Origin: Schistosoma mansoni
Taxonomy: Eukaryota > Platyhelminthes > Trematoda > Strigeidida > Schistosomatidae
NCBI RefSeq assembly: GCF_000237925.1
Contig: NC_031502.1
Location: 24,225,794 to 24,289,793 of the forward strand
Direction: 5' to 3'
Length of the DNA: 64,000 bases
The translations under genes and the position numbers were made by a program. Of the stretch, positions 1 to 11,155 are shown one piece after another (the stretch's first letter is position 1; the number at the start of each line of letters is the position of its first letter). The notes under the pieces are model-generated. The model was given only the letters and a program-made list of their open reading frames with translations, searched no databases and had not been told where the DNA came from.

Positions 1-980
1 CGAGCCACTATCAGGTATTAAGTGAGCGAAGAGATGTTCAAACCTGTAATTCAATGACTGCTAATCAATTGCATAGAACAATGTGCCAATTTCGCAGCAC
101 ATAGAAGTAGTATAGCATCACTTATCAGTCAAGTTATTGTCTGATGACGTGTAATTAATAAGTCTAACTACTAAATATTAACAGATTATAGAATGAGTGA
201 TCTATAAACTGATTTCATTGAGTCAACTATGATAACCTATCATACTTCTCTTGTTTCAATATCATGTAAATAAGCATGTCGTTTGATTACACACAAAAAC
301 TTTTCTCTTGGGTTGTGGTCTTGTTTTTGATCTCATATTATTTTGAGGCCTGAGTTAATAAAGCATTTTCGTAAGCAGCCATCACACAATGAGATCGTAT
401 CATTGCACGTCATCAATCAATTAACATTCTTCAATCATATAATCATTTCACTTAAAAACATCGGTCTCACGATGAGACTTTGGTGGATAATTATTTAATT
501 ACTGTACGCCAACAAAATGTATGAAAGCAATAAAATAGTGCATTCTGGAAACTCCAAGAATGGACCTAGTTTTATAATTAGTTCTTCAAAAAGAATGGAC
601 ATGAACCACTTGTGTCTGCTTGGAAATATTCAGAATTGAAATATAATGTTTATTAGACTACTGAATTCCAAACAAGCTTTTTAAAATCCATTTGGCCAAT
701 CCTAACATTATGATAAAATTTAAAATTGATTGATAATAACCAAGTATTTACCCTGGTGGGGATGCCAAATATACTGTAAAAATGGCATAATCTTGCCTTT
801 CGATCATAGAAATAGAACAGAAATAGAACACAAAAAGTACATTTCATCCATCTAAATTTAATTTGCAATTGTTTGAATTATCCTGATGTTGATGTTTCCA
901 TTGAAATTCCATCAGTCTAGGTCGGCATATGGGTACCCTTTACAAACTGTCACTATATAGCCATTATGACACAATTCTAT
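1..980. other. Non-coding, AT-rich; expected GALT intron
   Basis: No recognisable exon. The open frames are short and low complexity. By position this is downstream intron of minus-strand GALT. Confidence 0.5.
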
Positions 981-984
981 ATAA

Positions 985-1115
985 AATAAATGGAATGTAG
1001 CAAGCACTGGGTTTGAGTCCCGGATTGGGTATCAATATTGGGATGCAGGTGCACTCAGCTGATGAGTCCGCAAGTCCTGGATTCCACTGCTAACCGAATT
1101 TCATCAATTTTATAT
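985..1115 (+). repeat. Degenerate tRNA-like SINE with a broken hammerhead ribozyme (Sm-alpha-like)
   Basis: A pol III box-B-like GGTTTGAGTCCCG (1010-1022) is followed by a segment ending in GCACTCAGCTGATGAGTCC (1051-1069). This contains the hammerhead core CTGATGA and the first strand of stem II. The second stem-II strand and GAAA that should follow are missing; sequence jumps to the 3' flank CCTGGATTCCACTGC. Schistosome Sm-alpha repeats carry this layout with an active hammerhead, so this copy looks like an internally deleted, inactive member. It probably lies in a GALT intron. Box A is not clear. Confidence 0.5.
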
Positions 1116-1702
1116 AAACTTATATCATAATGACTATATCGAGGCAATATGTACAGGATGCACGCATGACAACCAAGATGGATGAAATCTCAGTCAAAAT
1201 ATCAACTACATTCCATCCTGTTTGGTCGCTACCAAGGAAACGTATTTCGGTTCACATTTTTATTAGGACTTTAGTTCAAATCTGGAAAGTTATTCATAAC
1301 ACCTCCAATATGCATCATTTTACCTGCTTCCATGACAGTTTCTTGATGTTAGAATTGTTGTTGTCATCAACGTTACGTCAGTTCGGATGTTCGGTTCGGT
1401 AGTTAGGCAATTAGAACCGATGCATTATAGTACCATTTCCAAGTAGCTTTGACGAGCCCATTTATTGACGTCAACTTGGTTTCCTACCATTCTTAAGAGT
1501 AATCAGTGTTTCTTTATGGTAGGAAGCACTATTAGTCTGCCCTATACAAACACTTAATTGTTTGTAGGATCAGCATCAAGAAGGGATTATTTTAGTATGA
1601 GAAAAACGATACTTAGTGATTAATTAAATATGTTCCCTCAGAATTTCTGAACTCTCTAGAATAAATGAGTCTGTCAATAACCGATAGAGATGAAGTGCTT
1701 AC

Positions 1703-1957
1703 CAAAGCAGGAAAGTCATTGTGAAATGTGTAAACAGATTGATAGTTGGGTGTGATCAAGCCACTTGCACGAACGGACTCGGGTGACAATGGATTTTTGG
1801 TGCATTTTACAGAAACGTCAGTTACTTCTGTGAGTTTACGATCATCGGATTCAATTTGTCCTTCCCAAGGACGTTGAATTCGATGTGGAGAAACAATAAT
1901 CCACTCATCTAATAGTGGGTTATAACGTCTATGACCAGAAGTTAATAGATTAGTCAT
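1703..1957 (-). CDS. GALT: Galactose-1-phosphate uridylyltransferase, first coding exon (partial gene)
   Basis: GALT moves UMP between UDP-glucose and galactose-1-phosphate in the cytosolic Leloir pathway. This 85-codon exon reads from an ATG directly after a CAG acceptor to a GTAAGC donor (phase 0). It carries the family's N-terminal block: HRRYNPLLDEWIIVSPHR, then RPWEGQ, NPLSPESVRASG, and TFHNDFPAL, close to the NPL..EWV.VS.HR, RPW.GQ and NDFPAL motifs of animal GALT. The catalytic HPH region belongs to later exons, which should lie at lower coordinates; I did not recognise them in bases 1-1700, so they are probably outside the window. Bases left of the donor are intron. The open frame continues upstream of the ATG into pyrimidine-rich intergenic DNA, so the start rests on the acceptor position. 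PDRG1 lies just upstream on the same strand. Confidence 0.87.
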
Positions 1958-2047
1958 CTGAAATTGAGTGAACAATAGGTTAACAAAGGTTAGTTTACCA
2001 CTCAAAGCAAAAGAAATGCACAAAAATGAAGCAGTAAGATGCATTTT

Positions 2048-2053
2048 TTTATT
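2048..2053 (-). promoter_or_regulatory. AATAAA polyadenylation signal of PDRG1
   Basis: AATAAA on the minus strand about 40 nt past the PDRG1 stop, inside the 136-bp spacer before GALT. About 90 nt separate it from the CAG acceptor that abuts the GALT ATG, an arrangement seen in spliced-leader-resolved polycistrons. Confidence 0.6.
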
Positions 2054-2093
2054 TTGATTTGTACACATGTTAAGTATCAGATGTTTTTCAATT

Positions 2094-2459
2094 TCATAGT
2101 GGCAACAAGTCAAATCCTTTGAGGGGTTCTTTACCTTCAAGTTCATGTAACCATTTAATATCTTCCTTTAATTGGTGATTTAACTTCTGGATTTCAGAAT
2201 CATAAACTTTAATATCCTCCTCAATTGCTTTCCTCAATCCAACAGACGGAAACAGAAAGAACTGGTCAGATAAGCACGCCCATTGTTTATTTTCTGAGTC
2301 CAATTGCATTAGCTGTCGCACAGCTTCACGTGATTTTTGCCGATTCCTGTCGTAAACTATGCATTCTTGTTTCTTGGCCAATACCATTTCACCAGCTTCT
2401 TCTATTTCTTCTAAATGCCTGATCACTTTATTCTGGGTGGAAAGATCCATTTCCGTCAT
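2094..2459 (-). CDS. PDRG1: p53 and DNA-damage-regulated protein 1 homologue (prefoldin-like), complete
   Basis: A single-exon frame of 121 residues. PDRG1 is a small prefoldin-like subunit of the R2TP/URI prefoldin-like chaperone complex that helps assemble RNA polymerases. Supporting sequence: an N-terminal helix with HLEEIEEAGEMVLAKKQ, a middle YDRNRQKSREAVRQL stretch matching the D.KRNQNRE.LR block of the animal protein, a second charged helix (IEEDIKVYDSEIQKLNHQLK) typical of a prefoldin coiled coil, and a C-terminal ELEGKEPLKGFDLLPL that matches the conserved LKGF.L.PL. It stops soon after that motif, so it is slightly shorter than the roughly 130-residue vertebrate protein. An acceptor-like pyrimidine tract ending TAG lies 7 nt upstream of the ATG (exon would start at 2466), so a 5' splice or spliced-leader addition there is possible. 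GALT follows 136 bp downstream on the same strand. Confidence 0.82.
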   Translation of the reverse strand: MTEMDLSTQNKVIRHLEEIEEAGEMVLAKKQECIVYDRNRQKSREAVRQLMQLDSENKQWACLSDQFFLFPSVGLRKAIEEDIKVYDSEIQKLNHQLKEDIKWLHELEGKEPLKGFDLLPL

Positions 2460-2469
2460 AACTGTCCTA

Positions 2470-3289
2470 CAATAAAGTGAAATTAATCAATCAGTCAATC
2501 ACAACGTAAACCCGGAACGTATGTACAACAACCAATAATTTTAAAGGACTAAAGCTTTCTACCTAATATTATAGAGACCAGCAGAACCATTAATTTAAAG
2601 CAGAAGACCATTCGCCGTAAGCTAATCCAATTGCACAGAAATTGATTTTCAACGAAGTTATCGCTTCACTACACCAACTGCATTTATAGGGTATGATTCC
2701 TATGTATTGCACTGATCAAGTCTATTGCCACCAGCACTTTTGATTTATGTGTTAATACAAAAAATGAAAGCAAATTAGATCTTTAAATATCTTACTGATA
2801 TAAAACAGTGAATACCAGAGCTTAGAAGATTTTGACAAGGCTTATACACATTTGATCAACTGATTTACGATTGACTTTGATGAAATTACATTCAAAACAC
2901 AGAAAATACCTAGGCATTTGGTAGGAAGAAAAAACAAATAAATGACGGTACTGTCCACTGAAATGCTGTGGAGGGATTTTCAGTGTTTTCTCTCGTTACG
3001 CGTTCTGATAGAGAATTCTGTTTATTCACTAATTGGTGCGAGAAACGAAACCGCAGATGGAAACGATTTGATCACGAATTTCGAACTTTCGTAGAATGTT
3101 CACTTACATAATGATTTCTTGATGGACGGAAAAAACAAGACACATTAATACCAATGTCATCGTTCAGTATACGGTAAGCCAGTATTACATCTGTGTATCA
3201 AGCATTAAATGTCTTTCTTAAAACCATATTATTCCATGGCTAAAGATTAGTTCCTTCCACATAATTTAGACTAGCCATCCGAATAAACT
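2470..3289. other. Intergenic, nothing recognised
   Basis: AT-rich sequence upstream of PDRG1 with no convincing reading frame. A minus-strand promoter for PDRG1 should lie here but no element can be called. Confidence 0.4.
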
Positions 3290-3945
3290 TTTACACTAGT
3301 TTGACGACTACACTGGTTAGCCTAACGGGCAGAGAGTTACTAACCAATACTCTACTTCTCGCTTTATCAACCGGACTGATTATTACGTCTTTCTAGCATA
3401 TTTTCAATGTAGACTGATGCAAAGATATATCAAACAGTACTGCCGAAGGTCCAATTTTGATAATCCGAGGGTGAATATTGTCAAAACCACTGGGCTTATC
3501 TGGTTTGAAATGTTGAAGTAACTGTGAGAAATATGCTTTCCTGTCAATCACAACATCTATCGACAAACTTCCATTTTTGATGTTTCATTGTCGTCGACGG
3601 AAAACACTACCAGAATATTCTGACTGTTTTCCAAACGAAGGTCTAGCCTTACTTGCCAACGCAACCATCCCTAGTCCTGCAATAAGTGGATCCGTACCGT
3701 TTAGAGCCTGCAGAGATAAACACACTCCAATGCTTTTTACTACGTTCAGGAAGTCTCTTGAACCCTTTTGTCATCCACGGTGGACAGTTATTCGGTCTAC
3801 GTGGTACTAAGTATGGTACGAACGGGGATGTAAGTAAACTAAGTGCACATTTAAGTATGGACCATTATTCTTCAATTGACGAGCTAGTATTTACTGACCA
3901 CCCTTTTGTTGCAGCGCACTGCTGAATGGCCGATATTTTTGTTAC
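3290..3945 (-). mobile_element. CR1-like LINE reverse transcriptase fragment, decayed
   Basis: Minus-strand translations, broken by stops and shifts, give the region just before and at the start of a CR1-like RT: PPWMTKGFKR, then FSQLLQHFKPDKPSGFDNIHPRI, then the start of RT. The segment at 3301-3330 is similar to the NYRSVSLTSVVVK region of the next LINE at 5280-5310, showing they are relatives. The copy ends before the catalytic YADD region. Confidence 0.6.
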
Positions 3946-3959
3946 CTACACGTTTGGGT

Positions 3960-6900
3960 GGGGTTTAACCTCATGGTATATTATGCTACAAGTCCTAAAA
4001 ACGAATATCAGTTTCAGTTTGGAAGAGACAGGTTCGGTCGCCTATGTTAGTCCTGGCAATGATGGTCTCTTAGTTGATCCAACTTTTTTTTGAAAGAACC
4101 GACAGATGGAGCTTCAATCACCTGTTGAGGTAATGAATTCCACTCGTTGGTGATTCGATGAGAAAGTAGATAGTCAGCTGAAAAGTAATTCGTTCTGGGC
4201 TTGTAAACATTTTTGAAGTGTCCTCGTAAATTTTCTGTTTTGGAAGACAAGAAGAATGAGGGCATATCAAGTGCAAATTTATTGCTAAGCAATTTGAAAA
4301 CTGTAATCAAGTCGCCTCTGGTTCTTCGATATGACAATTGGAATAGGTTTAGTTTAGCCAGTCAAGCATTATGCGTGAGCTTCGCTATCCAAGAAATCAG
4401 CTTAATTGCTGTTCTTTGAACCTTTTCTAAAAGCTCAGTCTTTTTTAAGCAGTGGCTAGCCACTTGCATGCACTACTCAAGGTTAAGATGCACGAATACT
4501 GTATACAAAGCCAAAAACGTTTTAGCGTCAACGTGGCTTAAGGCCCTACGTATTGCCCGTAAAGTTATAAAACCTTTGGCGGCTATTGCACGGCAGTGTG
4601 CAATAGTCTTTAAGTTTTGGCTACCGATGACTCCTAGGTCATTGTGTGCCTGAACAACAGGTAGCTCAATGTTGTTCATCATGTATATATCTGTACCTTG
4701 ATGACCAATATGCATCACAATGCACTTGGAAGTGTTTATCGACAACTGTCAAGTTTGAGACCATTCAGATAATTTCACCAAATCATTTTGAAGCTCTAAG
4801 CTTCAAATCCCTCTCCATATCTTGACATCGTCAGCATATAGCAAGACTGATGACGATAGGAGACGAGGAAGGTCATTTACATACAAGATGAATAACACTG
4901 GTCCCAAAACTGTACCCTGAGACACTTCGTTAAGCACAGTTTCCCAGCTAGACAACTTAGAGTTCACCCGTTCTCTTTGTTGACGCCCAACTAGGAAGCC
5001 TTTTATCCACATTAATAGATTGCCTCCAACCCCGACATTTCTTAACCTATATAACAGTCGGTTGTGAGGATCTTTGCCAAAAGCTTTGCTGAAGCCAATG
5101 TAGGCTACGTCTACAGGTAACTTTTGGTCTTTAAGAGCACATCAGCTTCTGTGAGCCACTAATAAGTTACTGAGGCAGGAATAACCTATTCTAAAGTTAT
5201 GCTGATCTTCCGAAAGGATCCGGTTTTTATCGAGATACGTAAACAACTCCCGAATAATGTTTTCTAAAATTTTAACAACCACGCTGGTTAGGCTAACGGA
5301 TCGGTAGTTTTCAGGTTTATGTTTTGCACCCGTTTTGAAGACAGGAATCACTATGGCGTTCTTCCAGTCTTTCATTAGTTGACCCTGGGTTACGGATAGA
5401 TTAAAACATATACTTCAGGGGTTTGCAACGGAATTGGCTAGTTTCCGTAGTAATCTAGAATGCATTCCATCGGGTCCCGTAGATTTGCCTATATCAAGCC
5501 TATTTAGCAGACCAAAGACATACAGTTCTTTAGTGGTCACATTGTCTAGTGTGGGGGGGATTTGTATGAACTGAAGGGAAGGGTGTCTCTACGGTATATA
5601 CATTCCTAAAATAGTTTGAAAATACCTGAACTTCACCATAGTCGTCCTGCACTAATGGTGAAGCATTAGTGTCTCCCCATAGTATTGGAATATTTTTTAG
5701 TCCTTTAATTTGTATACGAATACAAAAGTTTAGGGTATTCTACAGATTCCTCAAGTCCTTTTCGTACGACCTTCTAAACTTACGGAGGGTCGAGGCACAA
5801 GTATTCCGAGCTTCTAGATATTGAGACTTTGGCTCATCAGTACCCAATAACCTAAATCTTTCCCACATTCTCTTCTTACGGAGAAGGGTGCGGATCTCCT
5901 TACTGAACCATAGTGGAGAGTTTCTCGGACCCCTTGATGTAGTTCAAGGGATGTGGGATGCGCCAACTTGTAAGTACGAATTTCGAAATACATCGCAAGC
6001 TGTTTTAAGTGGGGACTCTGGCTCTATTGTCCAATCTACTGACGATGCTGAGTGTATAATACCTTGTATATTCGCTCTCCGAACATTAGGTCTGGGTTGA
6101 GCTGATGCATGCTCGTTTTTGACAACTGTATGGAAGTCAAAGGTTAGAACTTCATGATCATTTTTACCTAGAGGTGGCATGTCCTCATAATGCGTCCGGG
6201 TTGTACCTAGTCGCTTCATTCACACGTTGCACTTTGGCATATGTGATAACCGCCTCAACTAGTTCCTGCTCGAAGGAATTTTCTAAAAATTCAGTTCCCA
6301 GATTTTCCAGTCTACTGTGGGTGCATTAAAGTCTCCTAGGATTAAACATCAACCACTTGATGACCAAGTATTGAGACCGTCTAGCAAAACCTCATTTACC
6401 TCACAGCTTGGACCGCGGTAGAACAAAGCAATCAGCAACTCCTATCCCTTGCGTTTTAAGCGGCTACTAACCTATTCACACGTCCCACTCTCATGAGATA
6501 CACTATCGATAATGGTAAATGGGATAGTATTCCTAATGAACAGAGCAACACCCCTTCTTCACGCTTCTGGATTCTGTCGGCTCTTACCAACGTTAAACCT
6601 TCAAAATCAAGTTTCATAAAGTCTATAGGCTGTGTCAGCCATGTTTCTGTAACTGTGATTATGTCTGGCTTGGTAGAGCCAATCAATACACCTAGTCCTA
6701 ACCGCTTATTGTGCAAGCTTAGGGCATTAGTGCAACAGATACGAAGCCTGTTTAAATGGCTTCGCGCTTCACCCAAAGTGGCTTCGACATCATTCTCTGT
6801 CGAGACCTCGCAACCCGAAAGTTTACAATTTTTAGGTCCTTTTCGCTAGCATCTAACCCAAGTTTTAGTTCTTTTTCGGCTTCTAGTCCTTTTACAGTTT

Positions 6901-7930
6901 GCGAGCGGCAAGTCCTAACGGACAAGAACTCCTGAACCCTTTAGTCTATGTTCATTCTGTAGTATTAGGTTCCGTTCATTGGGAGATCTGAATACTACAT
7001 TAAACAGCCTGTTTTGATTTTGTTTCAAGTTCATTTAGCTATCTAGTCTATATACATTTAGCAAGGTGACTCCGGAGATATCCTGAGGCATCAGCTGATT
7101 TAGTAGCTGTTTAATCAACCCATTGTCATGCTCAAAACGAGTTTTAGGCTCTGAGCTTTCACCTTATTAGATTCTATTAAAGATTACTGACCTGTCACTA
7201 TGATCAGTCTTCGATTTTTCGGCTACTTTGGGGGGGAGGTTGGTTTTTCTTTAATAGACTTATATCGTTTCATGTTCTAGACCTGTACTCATTAACTTTT
7301 GTTGGAGTAACAACCACAGTCGCGTCAAACACACTGAGATTCTGGGTGATTATCAACGACTTGGGCAGTTAGGTTGTTTTTTTCTGCTAGAAACAAACCT
7401 AGCCTTACGATTGGGTTTGTTAGATTGTTACTGCCGGATACTATTTAGAGGACAGGGGACAGAGGGAACTTTCTTTCTTGAGTTTTTATTTAGAACAGAC
7501 CTCTTTGAAGTCGGTCTTTTCTTCTTTTGATTCATGTAAGTCAACTATTACTGAGCTTATTTGAGGTAAATTCACATCAATTTGTGTATCGACAGAGCGA
7601 GTACTGTCCGATGTGTCTCGACCTCTTTTGCTAATACACGTTTTAGCAGTATTTACCATTGAAATTATCTCGGTTAACAAGCTGTTTGCGTCTGAGCAGC
7701 ACTGCTGACAAAACCACACGCAACCATTTACACTAAACCATTTGAAGGCCTCAGGTGTTAGATTCATACAACCTTCGTGACACCATCCTATGCACTCGTC
7801 GCACTACATGTCGCTTTCAATGGGATATCGACAGCCTGGGCGTTGGCAATTGATTGTCCTGCATTGTCAAGCCAAGAAACAGGTTTTTAAGAAAAAAACT
7901 AGATACAATAACACCCAGAGACAAAAACAA
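3960..7930 (-). mobile_element. CR1-like non-LTR retrotransposon, near full length but decayed
   Basis: Read on the minus strand from high to low coordinates it shows: an ORF1-like PHD zinc finger (about 7650-7850); an apurinic-type endonuclease at about 6780-6200 (PDIITVTETWLTQP, then LILGDFNAPTVDW); the RT at about 5400-4800 (KDWKNAIVIPVFKTG, PENYRSVSLTS, and SSVLLYADDVKIW with the YADD catalytic box); and a C-terminal region at 4750-4050 (RRTRGDLITVFKLL, SHRITNEWNSLP). Many stops and frameshifts separate these pieces, so it cannot encode an active enzyme. The gene order and C-terminal domain match schistosome CR1-like elements (SR1 and Perere types). The exact ends are not defined. Confidence 0.8.
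7486..7850 (-). pseudogene. LINE ORF1 with PHD zinc finger, interrupted
   Basis: The frame gives Cys-rich sequence with CDECIGWCHEGC, then WFSVNGCVWFCQQC, matching the C4HC3 layout of PHD fingers found in ORF1 of some CR1-clade LINEs. A TAG just before the CDEC motif interrupts it. The remaining 93-residue open part (7486-7767) continues into a polar tail. It is the first gene of the decayed LINE at 3960-7930. Confidence 0.6.
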
Positions 7931-9325
7931 CCGATGACCAAAAAAATTTGAAAACTAAATTGTTAGGACCAAAAGTGCTAACAAATACAAGTAGAAACAA
8001 AGTACTCAAAAGTACTGACGATAAACTACTTTAGAAACAGAAACAATACTCTTGAAAAATAATTTAACTAAAATAAATCCAATTACAGTTTAAACAGTAG
8101 TCTTGATACGTAATAAACGATCAAAACAATAAAATTTACTCAGCGAGGGGAAATACCACTGTCCTTTTTATATAGAGCTATTTGCAAGCGGTGATAGAAT
8201 ATTTAGACAAGGAATATCCTAGGTCGTACCGGAAGTACGTGGTAATATACAATTTATCAATGATTCAGATTGGTCATTAGGAAGCCTGATTTTATTCATC
8301 ATTAAAGAAATTAATTCTATGTGTTGAGTGCTTGTTCTCAATAATCTGCTATCTCTCCACTTGCGTGTTGTGAGTGTACGTTGTCTACAATGCAACCAAA
8401 TTACCCCTATCCTAGATATTAAAATCCAATTAAACGCCTTCTGAAGGTCATGAGAAACGTAGAATTTGACAGCTTCAACCGTCTAAACCGTTCACATATA
8501 TCAACCGATATATCCAGGAAACTGAGAGCTTGACCACAAACACCAGGTATTTTCTTGCTCACGTAAATAAGAAGCCACTGGAACTTCCTGACACTTTATT
8601 TACAGATATTACATTATTTTTAGAATTTAATACGATCTTCAACTATATGGGTACAACAGCAGCTTTTCAATGAACCATCGCTCAAAAAACAAGTGCAATG
8701 TTTGCACTAAGGAAAAAAGAAAACATACTCAAAATAACTTATTTGACATTTTTAGGTTTCCGGACGTAACTAGACTACCTAATTATACTAAAGCTTGGGC
8801 GTTCGGGCAGCATATTCTCCCCTGACCTCAAGAACATCATTTCGTTTGTTAGGTGGTGCCTCCTTATACCAATGTTTATTTGTTTAAATAAATAATTAAA
8901 ACAACTTAATTGTGCAAATACTACGAACTCCTATAAGCTAACACACGTTCAACAAACCATGTGCATCTTCTGTACGAAATGCCCGCCTTGGTAAATGCCA
9001 CTCAAGGTGGCGGAGGCAGATTTGACCTGCAGGGAGCTTTTAATTCATATTCTTTCACACTTGTAAATTATTTTTAATTGCGTGTTTATTTCATCAAAAG
9101 CGTACTCGACCAACTTTAAGTCAGAATGTTTAAATTTTCTTCAGATTCGTCCTCTTACAATCAATTTTGACCTATTCTTCCACCAGTTAAAGCCTTTTGT
9201 ATTTTTGTCAGCTTTTTCTTTTTAATCTGTGACAGTTTGTTTATTTTATCGCCAGATTTTTTATATGGATTGGGAAAATTTGAAGCGATGTTCAGACAGT
9301 TTTTGACTGTGATTTTAAACATGGC
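7931..9325. other. Intergenic, nothing firmly recognised
   Basis: AT-rich, no sizeable open frame. Short minus-strand open pieces near 8400-8580 could not be placed in any family. Confidence 0.35.
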
Positions 9326-9329
9326 GAAA

Positions 9330-9990
9330 GATCATGCAGTGTGATAAGTGTAACAAAGGTTTCATATGATATTGACGATACCACCGGTATTGTAGTTTGA
9401 CAACACTTTACCAGTAACACCTTCTATAATTGAATCGCGCCTACCCAGTTAAATCAAAAATCAGAAGTGAGGAGGTTGGAAGATATATTTGATGGGTCAT
9501 CAATATATCGAGAATTGATTGATCTAATCTGGCTAGTGATCGCAGGAGACGTTGAGCACGCCGTTTAGAAACGTGTTCTGGTGCGGATGCATGACCAAGC
9601 GCCTTCAGCTAAACGAGTCTATTAGAACTAATGTCGTCGGCATCCAACGTCGAACACTTACAGAGCGATTGATTTTGATCCCTTCACAGTGGGATAGTGA
9701 TGACCCTACGACGTGGTTAGCCAGAAATTTTAACTCAACGAGTTTGTCGTCGGTAAACAATCTTCTGATAAATTGCTATCTTTAGCAACTTCTCGTCGTC
9801 TTTCCTTACTATAAGTAGCTATGAAGTACAATATAGAAATAAGGAAACAAAGTACAATGAAAATTTCCGTTACTCGTAAACTTCATAGTTCTTTTGTCGG
9901 AATACACTCGTACGTACGCACGTAAAGACACAAAGCGAGCGACAAAAGAATAAATATACTTATACACTTGCGACTGCGTAAAAGCGACTA
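9330..9990. repeat. LTR-like repeat, probable 3' LTR of a minus-strand gypsy relic
   Basis: Parts of this segment recur at 38290-38650 and 47285-47622 (shared blocks around the AATCAGAAGT, ATCAATATATCGA and CCTTCAGCTAAAC words), and its right half matches 45180-45370 in the same orientation. Both places precede a minus-strand gypsy integrase fragment, as expected for the 3' LTR of a minus-strand element. Terminal TG/CA ends were not located. Confidence 0.45.
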
Positions 9991-10233
9991 AAAAAATTGT
10001 TTTTTTATTTTTACAAAAAAACTCAAAATACGCTCATTAGTAAAATAAATTTGGTTTTTGGTTTTTTTTTATTAAATACATAAGTATAGGCGTATTAAAA
10101 TTTTTTATTATATATATAGTACAAAGTAAAATCGCGATAAGGCAAAAGGTTAACTGGTGTCTTACGTGCAATAGGCGTCTAAATGTTCTGGAAACCTTAT
10201 TCTTCTTCCAGAACGCGTTGTTCTAAGTTTATT

Positions 10234-11155
10234 TTAAGATACTGTTGTAGTATCAGGATGCGATTTGGTTTTCGGATGAGATATTACAAGTGTAGGAGCC
10301 ATGTCGTTTGATTGTACCGATGGAAAATCGACCCGTGAAGGATTTCCTTCTAAATGCGCTACTTTGAGGCGATCGATGCTCATGGTAACGTTAGTGCAAT
10401 TCTTATCTACTATGTAGTACATAGTTTCACGCTGAAGAACTTTGAAGGGTCCTTTATATGATGGTTCGAGGGTTCGTCGATGTGAGTCTCGATGTACAAA
10501 GACATGTGTGCTAAATCGTAAGTCCGGTTGAACGAAAACATCGGTTGATTGAGGTCGGGTGGAAACAGGTTTAACTGAACGCGTTGCGTTTGTGAGCCTG
10601 CACGTGCAAGAGTCTAGATCCCTGTTCATTGAAAAAGACGAAGGATCCACGAATTCTCCCATAAACGAGTTGAGCTGCAGCGTATCCAATGTCAGTTTTC
10701 ACTGCATTACGAATACCTAGTAAGACAAGTGGAAGAGCGTCTATCCATTGTGAAACGTTTACAGCTGATAGTGAAGCTTTTAGTTGTCGGTGAAAAAGTT
10801 CTATCAATCCGTTTGCGTGGGTGTGGTAGGCGGTCGTTCGGGAGCGAGTGATTCCTAATAGTGTGGTCAGACAACGGAAAAGTCAAGATTCGTACTGGCG
10901 TTCGCAGCCTGTAGCGATGGTCGAAGGACAACCGAAATTTGCTACCCATAGTTCGACGAAGGTGCGAGCCACTGATTCAGCAAAAATGTTCTTATTAGGT
11001 ACTGCTTCAGGCCATCGAGTGAACCGGTGTACGCAGGTTAAAAGATAACAGTATCCATTAAATCTGGTAACGGCCCTACCAAATCCAGATGAACATTGTC
11101 GAAACGAGCATCAGAAGTTTGACATGTTGATATTTTGACATGTTGAGGTAAAATG
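10234..11155 (-). mobile_element. Ty3/gypsy (CsRn1-like) integrase fragment, decayed
   Basis: Minus-strand frames show integrase core SDARFDNVHLDLVGPLP near 11080-11130, then ELFHRQLKASLSAVN and [28 protein letters not shown] near 10680-10810, then a C-terminal chromatin-binding-like part ending in SYKGPFKVLQRE and a DRLKVAHL motif near 10350-10460. These align in order with the integrase of the better-preserved element at 28173-33745 but with several frameshifts. Protease, RT and RNase H are absent: the fragment is cut at 11156 where the 1.7-kb inverted-repeat arm starts. Confidence 0.7.
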
